The notes under the pieces are model-generated. The model was not told where the DNA came from, ran no database searches, and saw only the letters and a program-made list of their open reading frames with translations. DNA of 64,000 nt from Nocardioides panzhihuensis. GTDB taxonomy: Bacteria > Actinomycetota > Actinomycetes > Propionibacteriales > Nocardioidaceae. This document shows positions 7,691 through 15,360 of this stretch, in pieces. Each line of letters starts with the position of its first letter. The first letter of the stretch is position 1. The DNA is taken from the NCBI RefSeq assembly GCF_013408335.1, contig NZ_JACBZR010000001.1, positions 1,426,001-1,490,000 on the forward strand, in the 5' to 3' direction. The position numbers and the translations under genes were made by a program.

Positions 7691-9462
7691 CGAGTCGGGA
7701 CGACCCAGACCGGGTTGGTGTAGAACCACAGGTCGACCCACGGGTCGGCGTCGCCGACCACGTCGATGGCCGGACCGGCCGGGTCGACGCTCGCACCGAG
7801 GTAGCCGGGCTGGGACCGGTTGGCGTCGGTGCCGCGGACGCGCACGTAGAACGCCTCCTCGACCCGGCCGAGGTCGTAGCGCAGCTGGAAGGTGCCGGAG
7901 CGGCCCGAGGTGTCGGTCTGCTCGACGACCTTGGTGTCGGGCGCCTTCCAGGTGTCGCGGTCGGAGACGTAGGTCGGGTCGACCGCGCCCCGGATCACGT
8001 CGACCCGGTTGAGGCTCGGCATGAACTGCGACCAGTTCGGGACGTCTTGGGCGGCGATGGTGACGACCAGCGAGATCCGGCTTCCCCTCTTGGCCTTCAA
8101 GGTGCCGCCGAGGCTCTCGGAGCCGCCGTCGGAGGAGACGACGCGGACGTCGACCGACTTCACCAGCGCACCGTGGTCGACCCAGACGCGGCCGTCGCGC
8201 AGGCCCTTCATGACCGCGCCGTAGCTGCGCTCGGAGGTGCCGACGTGGGTGCGGCTGTAGTAGCCCGGCCAGAAGTCGCCGGCGGTGGTGTTGAGCGAGC
8301 CGGCGTAGACCGGGTCGCCGTAGCGGCCGTTGGCGTTGAAGGAGGCCGAGTCCGACCCGTCCGGGCGGCGCGAGGTGGTGCCCCAGTTGACGTGGGAGTC
8401 GGAGTTGGCGCTGATCGACCACGGCTTGCCCTCGGCGAGCAGCGAGTCCCACAGGCCGCCGACGGTCGAGGTGAACCAGTCGAAGCCGCCCCAGGAGCGG
8501 TAGGACTCGGCGGGGTAGCCGGGGAAGGAGTTCGGACCCGGGCTGTTGCCGTAGTAGCCGCGGGCACTGCCGGGACCGTAGCCGGCGGGCAGCCCCGCCG
8601 CCTGGTGACCGGGCGCACCCTCCCAGCCGATCGCGATCCGCGGGTCGGCGTCACGCCAGGCACGCACCTCGTGCGGGCTGTCGATGCCGTTGCGGGCGGG
8701 GTGGTTGGCGAGGAAGAGGGCGTCTGCGACACGGCGCTTGTCGACCTGCTTGCCGAGCCACTGGATGCCGGCGACGGCGAGCGCCTCGTTCTGCGGGGTG
8801 TTGCCGCTGGCGCCCCGGACCGAGCCGTCGTAGTCGTTCTCGAACTGCTTGAGCACCGCGACCTCGTTGGCGCCGGGGGCGACGAAGACGGTGCCGTGCT
8901 CGGCGGCCGGGATGTTCCACTCCATGCCCTGGAAGATCAGGGTGTCCTTGAGCACCTTGCGTGCGGCCACGATGTCGGGGTTGACCAGGTCGACGCCGAG
9001 CTTCGCGTGGGTCGCGCCGCCGTGGTCGGTGATGACCAGCCAGTCCAGGCCGTACGCCGCGCCGTGCTGGGCCTGGTCGACGACCCGGTACATCGCGTCC
9101 GAGCTGTACTGGGTGTGGATGTGGTGGTCGCCGGCGAGCCAGTGCCGGATCTTGGCCCGGTTGCCGCCCTTCGCGGTGGCGACCGTGGCGGCCTCGGCCA
9201 TCGCCGGGGTCACGCCGGTCATCCCGGCCATCCCCGCGGTCACGGCACCGGCGATGCCGGCGGCGCGGAGCAGGTTGCGTCGGGTGACCTCGGCGGGCCG
9301 CAGGTCGCCGTCGGACGCGTCCGAGGAGGCGGCGAGGGTGATCTCGTCGACCTCGTGGGAGTGCGTGTGGCCGTCGTGTGAGTGGCCGTCGTGAGAGTGG
9401 CCGTAGTGAGAGTGGCCGTGGTCGTGAGAGTGGCTGTGGGAGTGGTGGTGCTCGTTCGACAC
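7687..9462 (-). CDS. PHP-domain phosphoesterase, Tat-exported, His-rich N-terminus
   Basis: This 591-aa protein starts with GTG at 9462 and has an unusual run of His-Ser/His-Asp/His-Gly repeats over residues 4-36. A twin-arginine motif (TRRNLLRAAG) and hydrophobic stretch to about residue 85 follow. The mature part opens with the PHP metal motif GDHHIHTQYSSDA and continues with ITDHGG, MEWNIPAAEHGT and NSDSHVNWG, giving the His/Asp/Glu ligands of a PHP metallophosphoesterase. The His-rich leader may bind metal before export, or it may be an over-extended start. It overlaps the following 180-aa gene. A clear paralogue, without the His run, is at 37530-39203. The substrate is unknown. Confidence 0.85.
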   Translation of the reverse strand: MSNEHHHSHSHSHDHGHSHYGHSHDGHSHDGHTHSHEVDEITLAASSDASDGDLRPAEVTRRNLLRAAGIAGAVTAGMAGMTGVTPAMAEAATVATAKGGNRAKIRHWLAGDHHIHTQYSSDAMYRVVDQAQHGAAYGLDWLVITDHGGATHAKLGVDLVNPDIVAARKVLKDTLIFQGMEWNIPAAEHGTVFVAPGANEVAVLKQFENDYDGSVRGASGNTPQNEALAVAGIQWLGKQVDKRRVADALFLANHPARNGIDSPHEVRAWRDADPRIAIGWEGAPGHQAAGLPAGYGPGSARGYYGNSPGPNSFPGYPAESYRSWGGFDWFTSTVGGLWDSLLAEGKPWSISANSDSHVNWGTTSRRPDGSDSASFNANGRYGDPVYAGSLNTTAGDFWPGYYSRTHVGTSERSYGAVMKGLRDGRVWVDHGALVKSVDVRVVSSDGGSESLGGTLKAKRGSRISLVVTIAAQDVPNWSQFMPSLNRVDVIRGAVDPTYVSDRDTWKAPDTKVVEQTDTSGRSGTFQLRYDLGRVEEAFYVRVRGTDANRSQPGYLGASVDPAGPAIDVVGDADPWVDLWFYTNPVWVVPTR

Positions 9463-9664
9463 GTTGGATCCTCTGCGTGAGATAAAGGCGTCTCCGCGTG
9501 CCCGAGCAGCGGCGCGGGTCGAGCCAAGCGGCACCGGATGGCCGGCGTACGTCCGCGGGTTGCCCTCGCGGTGAACTTGCCGAGGCGTCACTCCCGTCGC
9601 CCGAGGCGTCGCTCCCGTCGCCCGAGAGGTCACGTACGCGGCCCGAGACGACGCCACTCTTGCT

Positions 9665-9682
9665 AGTAAGGCTACCCTTACT
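9665..9682. promoter_or_regulatory. Near-perfect palindrome resembling an iron box
   Basis: AGTAAGGCTACCCTTACT is an 18-bp inverted repeat with only the central positions mismatched. It resembles the AAGG-CT-ACCTTA pattern of IdeR/DmdR iron boxes. It ends 3 bp before the GTG of the DUF3159 gene and lies 203 bp upstream of the PHP gene, so it could control either. Regulator assignment is inference. Confidence 0.4.
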
Positions 9683-9685
9683 CGC

Positions 9686-10348
9686 GTGATGTCCACTGGC
9701 CGCCGCGACGATGACGCCGAGACCCTCGCGGACCTCCTGGGAGGCGCGCGTGGCGCGATCGACGCCACCATCCCGCCGGTCGCGTTCGCGGTCGGCTGGA
9801 TGGTCAGCCGGGAGCTGTGGGTCGCGACCGTGGTCGCCCTCGTGGTCGCCGCGATCGTCGCGGTCTGGCAGTGGCGCAAGGGCCGCAAGCCGCGCGCCGT
9901 GCTGCTGGGCGTGGCCGGGGTCGCGGTCGCGGCGATGATCGCGCTGCGTACGGGGCGGGCGGAGGACTTCTTCGTGGTCCAGCTCGCCGCCAACGCGGCC
10001 AGCGCCCTGGTGTGGGTGGTCAGCATCGCGTTCCGCTGGCCGTTGCTGGGTGTGGTCGTCGGTCTGGTGCTGCGCCAGCGCGGAGCCTGGCGCCGCGACC
10101 CGGCGCTGCTGCGTGGCTACTCGCGGGCGAGCTGGGTCTGGGTCGGCCAGTACGTCGTCCGGGTCTCGGTCTTCGCGCCGCTGTGGTGGACAGGTGACGT
10201 GTTCGCCCTCGCCGTCGCCCGGGTCGCGCTCAGCTGGCCACTGGTGGCGCTGTGCCTGCTGGTGAGCTGGTTCGTCCTGCAGCGGTCGCTCCCGGCCGAG
10301 CATCCGGGGCTGCGCCACCCTCGGGTGGCCTCCGACGTCCTCAGCTGA
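9686..10348 (+). CDS. DUF3159 family membrane protein
   Basis: The protein has 220 aa (GTG 9686 or ATG 9689). Five to six hydrophobic segments are visible, including VAFAVGWMVS, VATVVALVVAAIVAVW, VLLGVAGVAVAAMIAL, WPLLGVVVGLVL and WPLVALCLLVSWFVL. This is the DUF3159 family of actinobacteria, function unknown, about 200-250 aa. The palindrome at 9665-9682 abuts the start, implying that the transcript is leaderless or nearly so and controlled there. The 3' end overlaps the convergent LysR gene by 8 bp. Confidence 0.8.
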   Translation: MMSTGRRDDDAETLADLLGGARGAIDATIPPVAFAVGWMVSRELWVATVVALVVAAIVAVWQWRKGRKPRAVLLGVAGVAVAAMIALRTGRAEDFFVVQLAANAASALVWVVSIAFRWPLLGVVVGLVLRQRGAWRRDPALLRGYSRASWVWVGQYVVRVSVFAPLWWTGDVFALAVARVALSWPLVALCLLVSWFVLQRSLPAEHPGLRHPRVASDVLS

Positions 10349-11210
10349 GGGCTCTGCGGAGCAGGTCGTAGAGGCGTCGGGTGGCGCGCTGACGGTCGCC
10401 GTCCCGGACGACCAGCGCGAGTTCGGCCCGCACCTCGGCGTCGACGATCGTGGTCGCGACCAGCTCGGTGCCTCGTGCCATGGACCCGGCCAGCACGCAG
10501 ATGCCCAGGCCGCGCGCGGTGAGCCCGAGCAGGGTCTCCGGGTTGGACCCGGAGAGGTCGACCTCGGGCTCCACGCCGGCCCGCGCGCAGGACTGCTCGA
10601 AAGCCGTACGTATCCCGGTGCCCGGAGGGATGCAGAGCACCGTCTCCTCGCGGAGGTCGCTGAGCCGCGGCTCGGCGCCGGCCAGACGATGGCCGGGCAG
10701 CGTGATCACGGCGAGCCGTTCGTTGCTGACGGAGTCCGTGCCCAGGCCCTCGATGACCGGACCCGCGTGGGAGATCAGGCTCAGATCGAGCTCGCCGGCC
10801 AGCGTACGTTGCTGGAGCCGGTCGGAGGTGTCCTCGACGAGCTCGACGCTGACGCCGGGATGCGCGCGGTGGAAGGTCGCGACGGCGTCGAGGAAGCCGG
10901 GGATCGTGCAGCCGGCGATCATCCCGAGACGTACGTGGCCGTGGATCAGGTCGCTCAGCTCGTCGGCGCTCTGCCGCACCCCCTCGATCGCCCGGAGCGC
11001 CTCGCGGGCGCGGGCGAGGAGCGTCTCGCCGGCATGGGTGAGCCGTACGTTGCGTGGACCCCGCACGAGCAGGTCATGGCCGAGCTCGCGCTCGAGCTTG
11101 GCCAGCTGGGCGCTGATGCCCGACTGGCTGACATGGAGCCGCTGCGCCGCAGCCGTGAACGAGCCATGGTCGACCACGGCGACGAAGTAACGGAGCTGTC
11201 CGATTTCCAT
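10341..11210 (-). CDS. LysR-family transcriptional regulator
   Basis: The protein has 289 aa from the ATG at 11210 (MEIGQLRYFVAVV); an in-frame codon 18 bp upstream is less likely. The N-terminal winged helix-turn-helix is typical (SFTAAAQRLHVSQSGISAQLAKLERELG, residues 19-46), followed by a LysR substrate-binding domain. The divergent neighbour at 11311 encodes a SnoaL-like protein and is the probable target, since LysR genes are usually divergent from what they control. The effector is unknown. Confidence 0.9.
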   Translation of the reverse strand: MEIGQLRYFVAVVDHGSFTAAAQRLHVSQSGISAQLAKLERELGHDLLVRGPRNVRLTHAGETLLARAREALRAIEGVRQSADELSDLIHGHVRLGMIAGCTIPGFLDAVATFHRAHPGVSVELVEDTSDRLQQRTLAGELDLSLISHAGPVIEGLGTDSVSNERLAVITLPGHRLAGAEPRLSDLREETVLCIPPGTGIRTAFEQSCARAGVEPEVDLSGSNPETLLGLTARGLGICVLAGSMARGTELVATTIVDAEVRAELALVVRDGDRQRATRRLYDLLRRALS

Positions 11211-11310
11211 CACTGATGATGCTAGCAATCAGCAGAACCATCTGTTTGAGTGTTCGCTGTCTCCGCGTCAGGCTGGGTGGTGAAGCCGAACCCGACCTGA
11301 GGAGATCCCG

Positions 11311-11664
11311 ATGACCGCATCCGCTGCCGAGCTCGCCGAGGCGTACTTCACCGCCTGGCAGGAGCGCGACTTCACCCGCCTGCGCGCCCTGCTGGCCGAC
11401 GACGTGAGCTTCGCCGGCCCGCTCGCCACGATCGAGGGAGCCGACGAGTGCGTCGCCGGTCTGGAGGGCATGGCCAAGGTGCTCGACAAGATCGAGGTGA
11501 AGGAGCGGCTCGCCGACGGGCCGAGCGTGATCACCTGGTTCGACCTGCACACCACCGTTGACGAACCTGCGCCCACCGCCAACTGGATGCGCGCCGAGGA
11601 CGGGCTGATCACCGAGATCCGGGTCGCCTTCGACCCGCGCGGGATCCTCGCGGCCCGGGGCTAG
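11311..11664 (+). CDS. SnoaL/NTF2-like fold protein
   Basis: This 117-aa single-domain protein has the NTF2-like cone fold: an N-terminal helix (AELAEAYFTAWQERDFTRLRALLADDVSFAGP), then strands ending in LITEIRVAFDPRGIL. The family includes small cyclases, isomerases and non-catalytic binding proteins, so no reaction can be named. An RBS GAGGAG lies a few bases before the ATG. It is divergent from LysR and overlaps the MFS gene stop by 4 bp on the opposite strand. Confidence 0.8.
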   Translation: MTASAAELAEAYFTAWQERDFTRLRALLADDVSFAGPLATIEGADECVAGLEGMAKVLDKIEVKERLADGPSVITWFDLHTTVDEPAPTANWMRAEDGLITEIRVAFDPRGILAARG

Positions 11665-12959
11665 GTCAGTCTCGAGAGGGACCTGCGGGCGGACGGCGCC
11701 GCCAGCACGACCGCGACGAACGCCGTGAGCAGCACGCCCGCGACGACGAGCAGCGACTCCACCGCGTAGGTGTCCGCGAGCGGGCCGAACACGACCATGC
11801 TCAGCGGCATCGACACCGACATGACGATGCCGACGAAGCCGAAGACCCGGCCCTGCATCTCAGGCTCCACGGTCTCCTGCAGGATCGACATCGCGGAGGT
11901 CGACATGAGGGTGAACGTCGTCCCCACACCCAGGCCGAGCACGAAGAACACCCAGAGACTCGTGGACAGTCCCAGCCCGGTGGTCAGCACTCCGGCGGCG
12001 AGCATCGCGCCGACGACGAGGGCGATCCGATTGCGGATCCGCGGGCCGATGACGGCCATGAGCAGGCCGCCGGCGAGCATGCCCGACGCCCAGAAGAGCT
12101 CGTTGGCGGTGAGCTTCCAGACCTCCTCGCCGAAGGTGCGCGTCACCATCAGGGGGGTGAGGTACGACGGCGCGCCGATGAGCAGCATCGTCACCGCGAA
12201 CATGGTCATCAGCCACCGCACGGCGGAGTGGGACCGGATGTAGCGCACCCCGGCCGCGAGGTCGCCGAAGTAGCTCGGCGGGGCGCCGGCGTCGGAGCGC
12301 ACGAGCCTCGGGACCCGGACGAGCAGGAGCAGGCCCACCCCGACGAGCGCCGTCGCGACGTCGACGAAGAACACCGCGACGATGTCGAAGTTCGCGTAGA
12401 TGGCGGCTGCCAGTGCGGGCGCGAGGAGCATCATGCCGGACTGGATCGACTGGTTGATGCCGTTGATGCGGATGAGCTGGGTGGCGGGCACGATCTGCGG
12501 GACCATCGCGCTCACCGCGGGCGTCTGGATGCCCGCGAACGTGGATCGGACCGCGAGCGCCGCGTAGATGACCCACAGATCGTCGACGCCCGAGAGCATC
12601 AGCAGCGCGAGCGCGAGCGTGGCGACCGCGATGGTGGTGTCGGCGCCGATGATGAGCAGCCGACGGTCGTGCCGGTCCGCCCATACGCCACCGAAGATCG
12701 ACACGAACGCCTGCGGCAGCATGCCGAACACGATGCTCAGCATGAGCACGGAGCCGGACTGGGTGAGGATCGTCAGGTGCCACATGACGGTGAACTGGAC
12801 GAGCATCGAGCCGAGCAGGGAGACGGTCTGGCCGGTGAGGAAGACCGCGACGTTCCGCTTCCAGCGCGGGTCGTCCTCGGCGACGCCGGCGGCGGCTGGT
12901 GCGGGTGCAGGGGTGGACCCGGGGCTGAGAACGTCCTCATCGGTGTGCATGAGAACCAT
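11661..12959 (-). CDS. MFS transporter (macrolide/multidrug efflux type)
   Basis: This 432-aa, 12-helix major facilitator has the cytoplasmic-loop motif GVWADRHDRR after helix 2 and a QTVSLLGSM first helix, like the MefA/NreB-type drug efflux branch. A perfect MerR-type operator at 12965-12986 sits immediately upstream. A minus-strand TTGACC -35 lies in it, with 19-bp spacing to CAGCAT; that would place transcription start near the second ATG (12950, MHTDEDV), so that ATG may be the true start. The substrate is unknown. Confidence 0.87.
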   Translation of the reverse strand: MVLMHTDEDVLSPGSTPAPAPAAAGVAEDDPRWKRNVAVFLTGQTVSLLGSMLVQFTVMWHLTILTQSGSVLMLSIVFGMLPQAFVSIFGGVWADRHDRRLLIIGADTTIAVATLALALLMLSGVDDLWVIYAALAVRSTFAGIQTPAVSAMVPQIVPATQLIRINGINQSIQSGMMLLAPALAAAIYANFDIVAVFFVDVATALVGVGLLLLVRVPRLVRSDAGAPPSYFGDLAAGVRYIRSHSAVRWLMTMFAVTMLLIGAPSYLTPLMVTRTFGEEVWKLTANELFWASGMLAGGLLMAVIGPRIRNRIALVVGAMLAAGVLTTGLGLSTSLWVFFVLGLGVGTTFTLMSTSAMSILQETVEPEMQGRVFGFVGIVMSVSMPLSMVVFGPLADTYAVESLLVVAGVLLTAFVAVVLAAPSARRSLSRLT

Positions 12960-12964
12960 GCTGA

Positions 12965-12986
12965 GACCTCAACCTCAATTGAGGTC
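12965..12986. promoter_or_regulatory. MerR-type operator/promoter of the MFS gene
   Basis: There is a perfect inverted repeat GACCTCAA - 6 bp (CCTCAA) - TTGAGGTC. Read on the minus strand it overlaps a TTGACC -35 hexamer with an elongated 19-bp spacer to CAGCAT, the promoter geometry used by MerR-family activators. No merR gene is adjacent. Confidence 0.65.
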
Positions 12987-12992
12987 AAGCCC

Positions 12993-13796
12993 CTAGGCGA
13001 CCTGCTGGTCGCTCGGCTGTGTGCGCGCCGTCTCGCGGATGACCTCGGCCACCAGGTCGGGGTCGTCGTTCATCGGGACGTGGCCGCAGCCCGCCAGCCA
13101 CCGGTGGGTCGCATGCGGGAGGCGCCGCTGGGCGATCTTCGCCTGGTAGGGGAGAAGCGTGAGGTCGCGGGTCGCCCAGGCGACGGTGGTCGGCACGTCG
13201 GTCTGCACCGTCCCGGGATAGCGGTAGGCGCTGCTGAAGAACGTCTTGATCCCGTCGCGCGAGGCGACCATGTTGGCCGTGTCGGCCGCCGCCACTGCTG
13301 GGTCGATCCGGTCCGGGTGGGCGAAGAAGCAGCCCATCGTGGCCGTACGCACCACGCGTGACTGCAGCACCGTCCCCGCCACCGGCGCCAGCGGCCGAGC
13401 GACCGCCTGGATGCCGGCGAAGAGACCTCTGACGTAGAGATAGTCGACGCCGTTCGCCCAGAACCCGGCGGGGGAGAGCGCGGTCACCGACCGGGCGTGC
13501 CCGGAATCGGCCATCTCCAGCGCGAGCAGCCCGCCGAGGCTGTTGCCGGCGACGTGCGGCCGCTCGATCCCGAGCGCGACCCGGAGCGCGTTGAGCTCGT
13601 CGGTCACCGCCGCCCGCACCGTACGTCCCGCCAGGTCGAACGCCGGCGACTCACCGTGCCCCGGCAGATCGACCGTGATCACGTCGAACTCCCCGGCCAG
13701 CCGCTCCACCACTCCCGCCCACGCCTGCCTGCGGTGCGCGATCCCGTGGATCAGGAGGAGCGGTTCCCCGCTGCCGGTCCGTTCGTACGCGAGCAT
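12993..13796 (-). CDS. Alpha/beta hydrolase
   Basis: This is a 267-aa alpha/beta-fold hydrolase. It shows the oxyanion motif LLIHGIAHRRQAW (residues about 14-26), VDLPGHGES, the nucleophile elbow GNSLGG (Ser about residue 101) and a late His in AGCGHVPMNDDPD, the catalytic His. An RBS AAGGAG lies 5 bp before the ATG at 13796. The MFS gene follows on the same strand but has its own operator in the 33-bp gap. The substrate is unknown. Confidence 0.88.
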   Translation of the reverse strand: MLAYERTGSGEPLLLIHGIAHRRQAWAGVVERLAGEFDVITVDLPGHGESPAFDLAGRTVRAAVTDELNALRVALGIERPHVAGNSLGGLLALEMADSGHARSVTALSPAGFWANGVDYLYVRGLFAGIQAVARPLAPVAGTVLQSRVVRTATMGCFFAHPDRIDPAVAAADTANMVASRDGIKTFFSSAYRYPGTVQTDVPTTVAWATRDLTLLPYQAKIAQRRLPHATHRWLAGCGHVPMNDDPDLVAEVIRETARTQPSDQQVA

Positions 13797-13906
13797 CCTC
13801 GCTCCTTCGGTTGCCTCTGGATGTCATGCCGATGGCCGGGAGCCTACGTCTCGGCGGGGCCGAATGTGGGTCAGGCGGACGGATGCGCTAATGTTTCACC
13901 CGCAAC

Positions 13907-13981
13907 GCGTGATTGGCGCAGTGGTAGCGCACCTCGTTCACACCGAGGGGGTCACTGGTTCGAACCCAGTATCACGCACCA
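13907..13981 (+). tRNA. tRNA-Val (anticodon CAC)
   Basis: The cloverleaf is complete: acceptor GCGTGAT / ATCACGC, anticodon stem CCTCG / CGAGG with loop TTCACAC (anticodon CAC, reading GTG), and T-arm ACTGG-TTCGAAC-CCAGT. The CCA end is encoded. It is followed at once by a strong terminator. Confidence 0.96.
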
Positions 13982-13986
13982 GTGGG

Positions 13987-14030
13987 AAAAGGCCGTCTGA
14001 ACTGCTATTGAGCAGATCAGACGGCCTTTT
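13987..14030 (+). terminator. Intrinsic terminator after tRNA-Val
   Basis: The 14-bp arms AAAAGGCCGTCTGA / TCAGACGGCCTTTT enclose a second stem CTGCT / AGCAG and end in a T run. This is a classical rho-independent structure starting 6 bp after the tRNA. Confidence 0.9.
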
Positions 14031-14476
14031 AGATTTCGCGTATGCATCGGATCGGACATCCGACCGATCGTTCAAGGACGGTTGCGACACGGCCGTAGCA
14101 GAGCCAGCGCGGCCGTGCGCTGGGGATGCGCCGGCAGTCGACCTCGAGTCAACCTGGGACCGGCGGCCGCGATGGGTCGTCCCTCTGGCCGTGCCGTTCA
14201 TGGGGGTTACGGACCGGCAGGCGACGAACACCGCCAACATTGCAGCAGCTCTGGGCCGACTGAAGGCCCGTTGCGAGGCCTGAGGAACACCTGTTTACGT
14301 GCGCGAACGGCCCCAGTTGCCCGGGAGCATCCCGCGTGAAGGGTCGTCGTTGATTGAGCCCGATGGCAGTCGGCAGTTGAACTGGAAACGATCAATCGGC
14401 CGGGCCTGCTTCTCTAAGGGCGACGGGAGGACACGGCGGGGGATGGGCGCCCGAGGTCCAGATGCCACAGCCCCTG
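14031..14476. other. Gene-poor interval after tRNA-Val
   Basis: No convincing gene was found in these 446 bp. Short open frames have poor codon bias and no recognisable motif. I looked for a copy of the tRNA 3' end or an integrase remnant and saw neither. Confidence 0.5.
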
Positions 14477-15061
14477 TCAGCAGATGGCCTCTGCGTCCGA
14501 CAGATCGTAGGCGCTGAGGATTCGGCTGGTGACTTTATCGACATCGCCGAGGCCGTCGACCTCGACGATGAGTCCTTGCTTGCTGTAGGCGTCGATGAGC
14601 GGCGCGGTCTGCTCGAGGTAGATCTCTTGACGACGGCGGATGATGTCCTCGGTGTCATCGGCGCGGCCCTCGATCCGGGCACGCTTCAGCAGTCGCTCGA
14701 CCACCTCGTCCTCGTCGACGACGAGGCTGATGACGGCGTCGATCACGTGGCCAGCGGGTTCGATCATCCCGTCGAGTTCCTCGACCTGTGCGAGCGTGCG
14801 CGGATAGCCGTCGAGAAGGAAGCCGGTGGCCGCGTCGGGCTCGCCGATCCGGTCGCGGACCATGTCGTTGGTGATCTCGTCCGGCACGTACTCGCCGGCG
14901 TCGAGGTAGCGCTTGGCGTCCAGGCCGAGGGGAGTGGCCAGCGATACGTTGGTGCGGAAGATGTCGCCGGTGGAGATGGCTGGGATGCCGAAGTGCTGGG
15001 CGAGGTGCTTGGCCTGGGTGCCCTTACCGGCTCCGGGTGGGCCCATGATGATGATCCGCAT
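14477..15061 (-). CDS. adk: Adenylate kinase (short-LID form), probable extra copy
   Basis: The protein has 194 aa and catalyses ATP + AMP = 2 ADP. Motifs: P-loop GPPGAGKGTQ (residues 7-16), STGDIFR (AMP binding) and DGYPRT (about residue 85). A short LID (RARIEGRADDTEDIIRRR) lacks the zinc-finger insert. The start is the ATG at 15061, overlapping the stop of the upstream 95-aa gene (TGATG). The main adk of actinobacteria normally sits in the secY-adk-map ribosomal operon. This one closes an acyl-CoA carboxylase operon and is probably a paralogue serving AMP recycling near acyl-CoA metabolism; that role is inference. Confidence 0.9.
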   Translation of the reverse strand: MRIIIMGPPGAGKGTQAKHLAQHFGIPAISTGDIFRTNVSLATPLGLDAKRYLDAGEYVPDEITNDMVRDRIGEPDAATGFLLDGYPRTLAQVEELDGMIEPAGHVIDAVISLVVDEDEVVERLLKRARIEGRADDTEDIIRRRQEIYLEQTAPLIDAYSKQGLIVEVDGLGDVDKVTSRILSAYDLSDAEAIC

Positions 15062-15348
15062 CAGACGTCTCCCATGGTCCTGTGATCGCTCGCGGCACGT
15101 TTGGCGCAGGCCCTGCACGCCTCGGGAGACGTCATGTCGACGGGGAGATCCCAGAAGGTGTACCAGAGCGCTGTGGGTTCTCCGCAGGCCGTTCGCTGGG
15201 AGCCGTTCCTTCGGATGTGTGTGGTCCCCCAGGGCAGTCGGCGGCGCGAGTGGCGCGGTTGTGTCTGAGGCGCCGTGGCGAGCCACTGCATGCTCGCGTT
15301 GCCGCGTGGCTGAGGCCCGGAAAGAGTTGCAGGCGCAGGTGTCATCAC
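15061..15348 (-). CDS. Small Cys-containing hypothetical protein
   Basis: This is a 95-aa basic protein I do not recognise. Cys residues occur in RTACGEP and in CRACAKRA (CxxC) near the C-terminus, a possible zinc-binding set, and conserved-looking aromatics lie between (ALWYTFWDLP). It lies 12 bp after the carboxylase alpha gene and overlaps the adk start by 1 bp, so it is probably translated in the same operon. A small zinc ribbon is possible but unproven. Confidence 0.55.
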   Translation of the reverse strand: MMTPAPATLSGPQPRGNASMQWLATAPQTQPRHSRRRLPWGTTHIRRNGSQRTACGEPTALWYTFWDLPVDMTSPEACRACAKRAASDHRTMGDV

Positions 15349-15360
15349 AGATCCCTTCGG

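Noticed and set aside
13907..14476. Possible integrative element at tRNA-Val
   Set aside because: No integrase and no repeated tRNA 3' end was found in the window.
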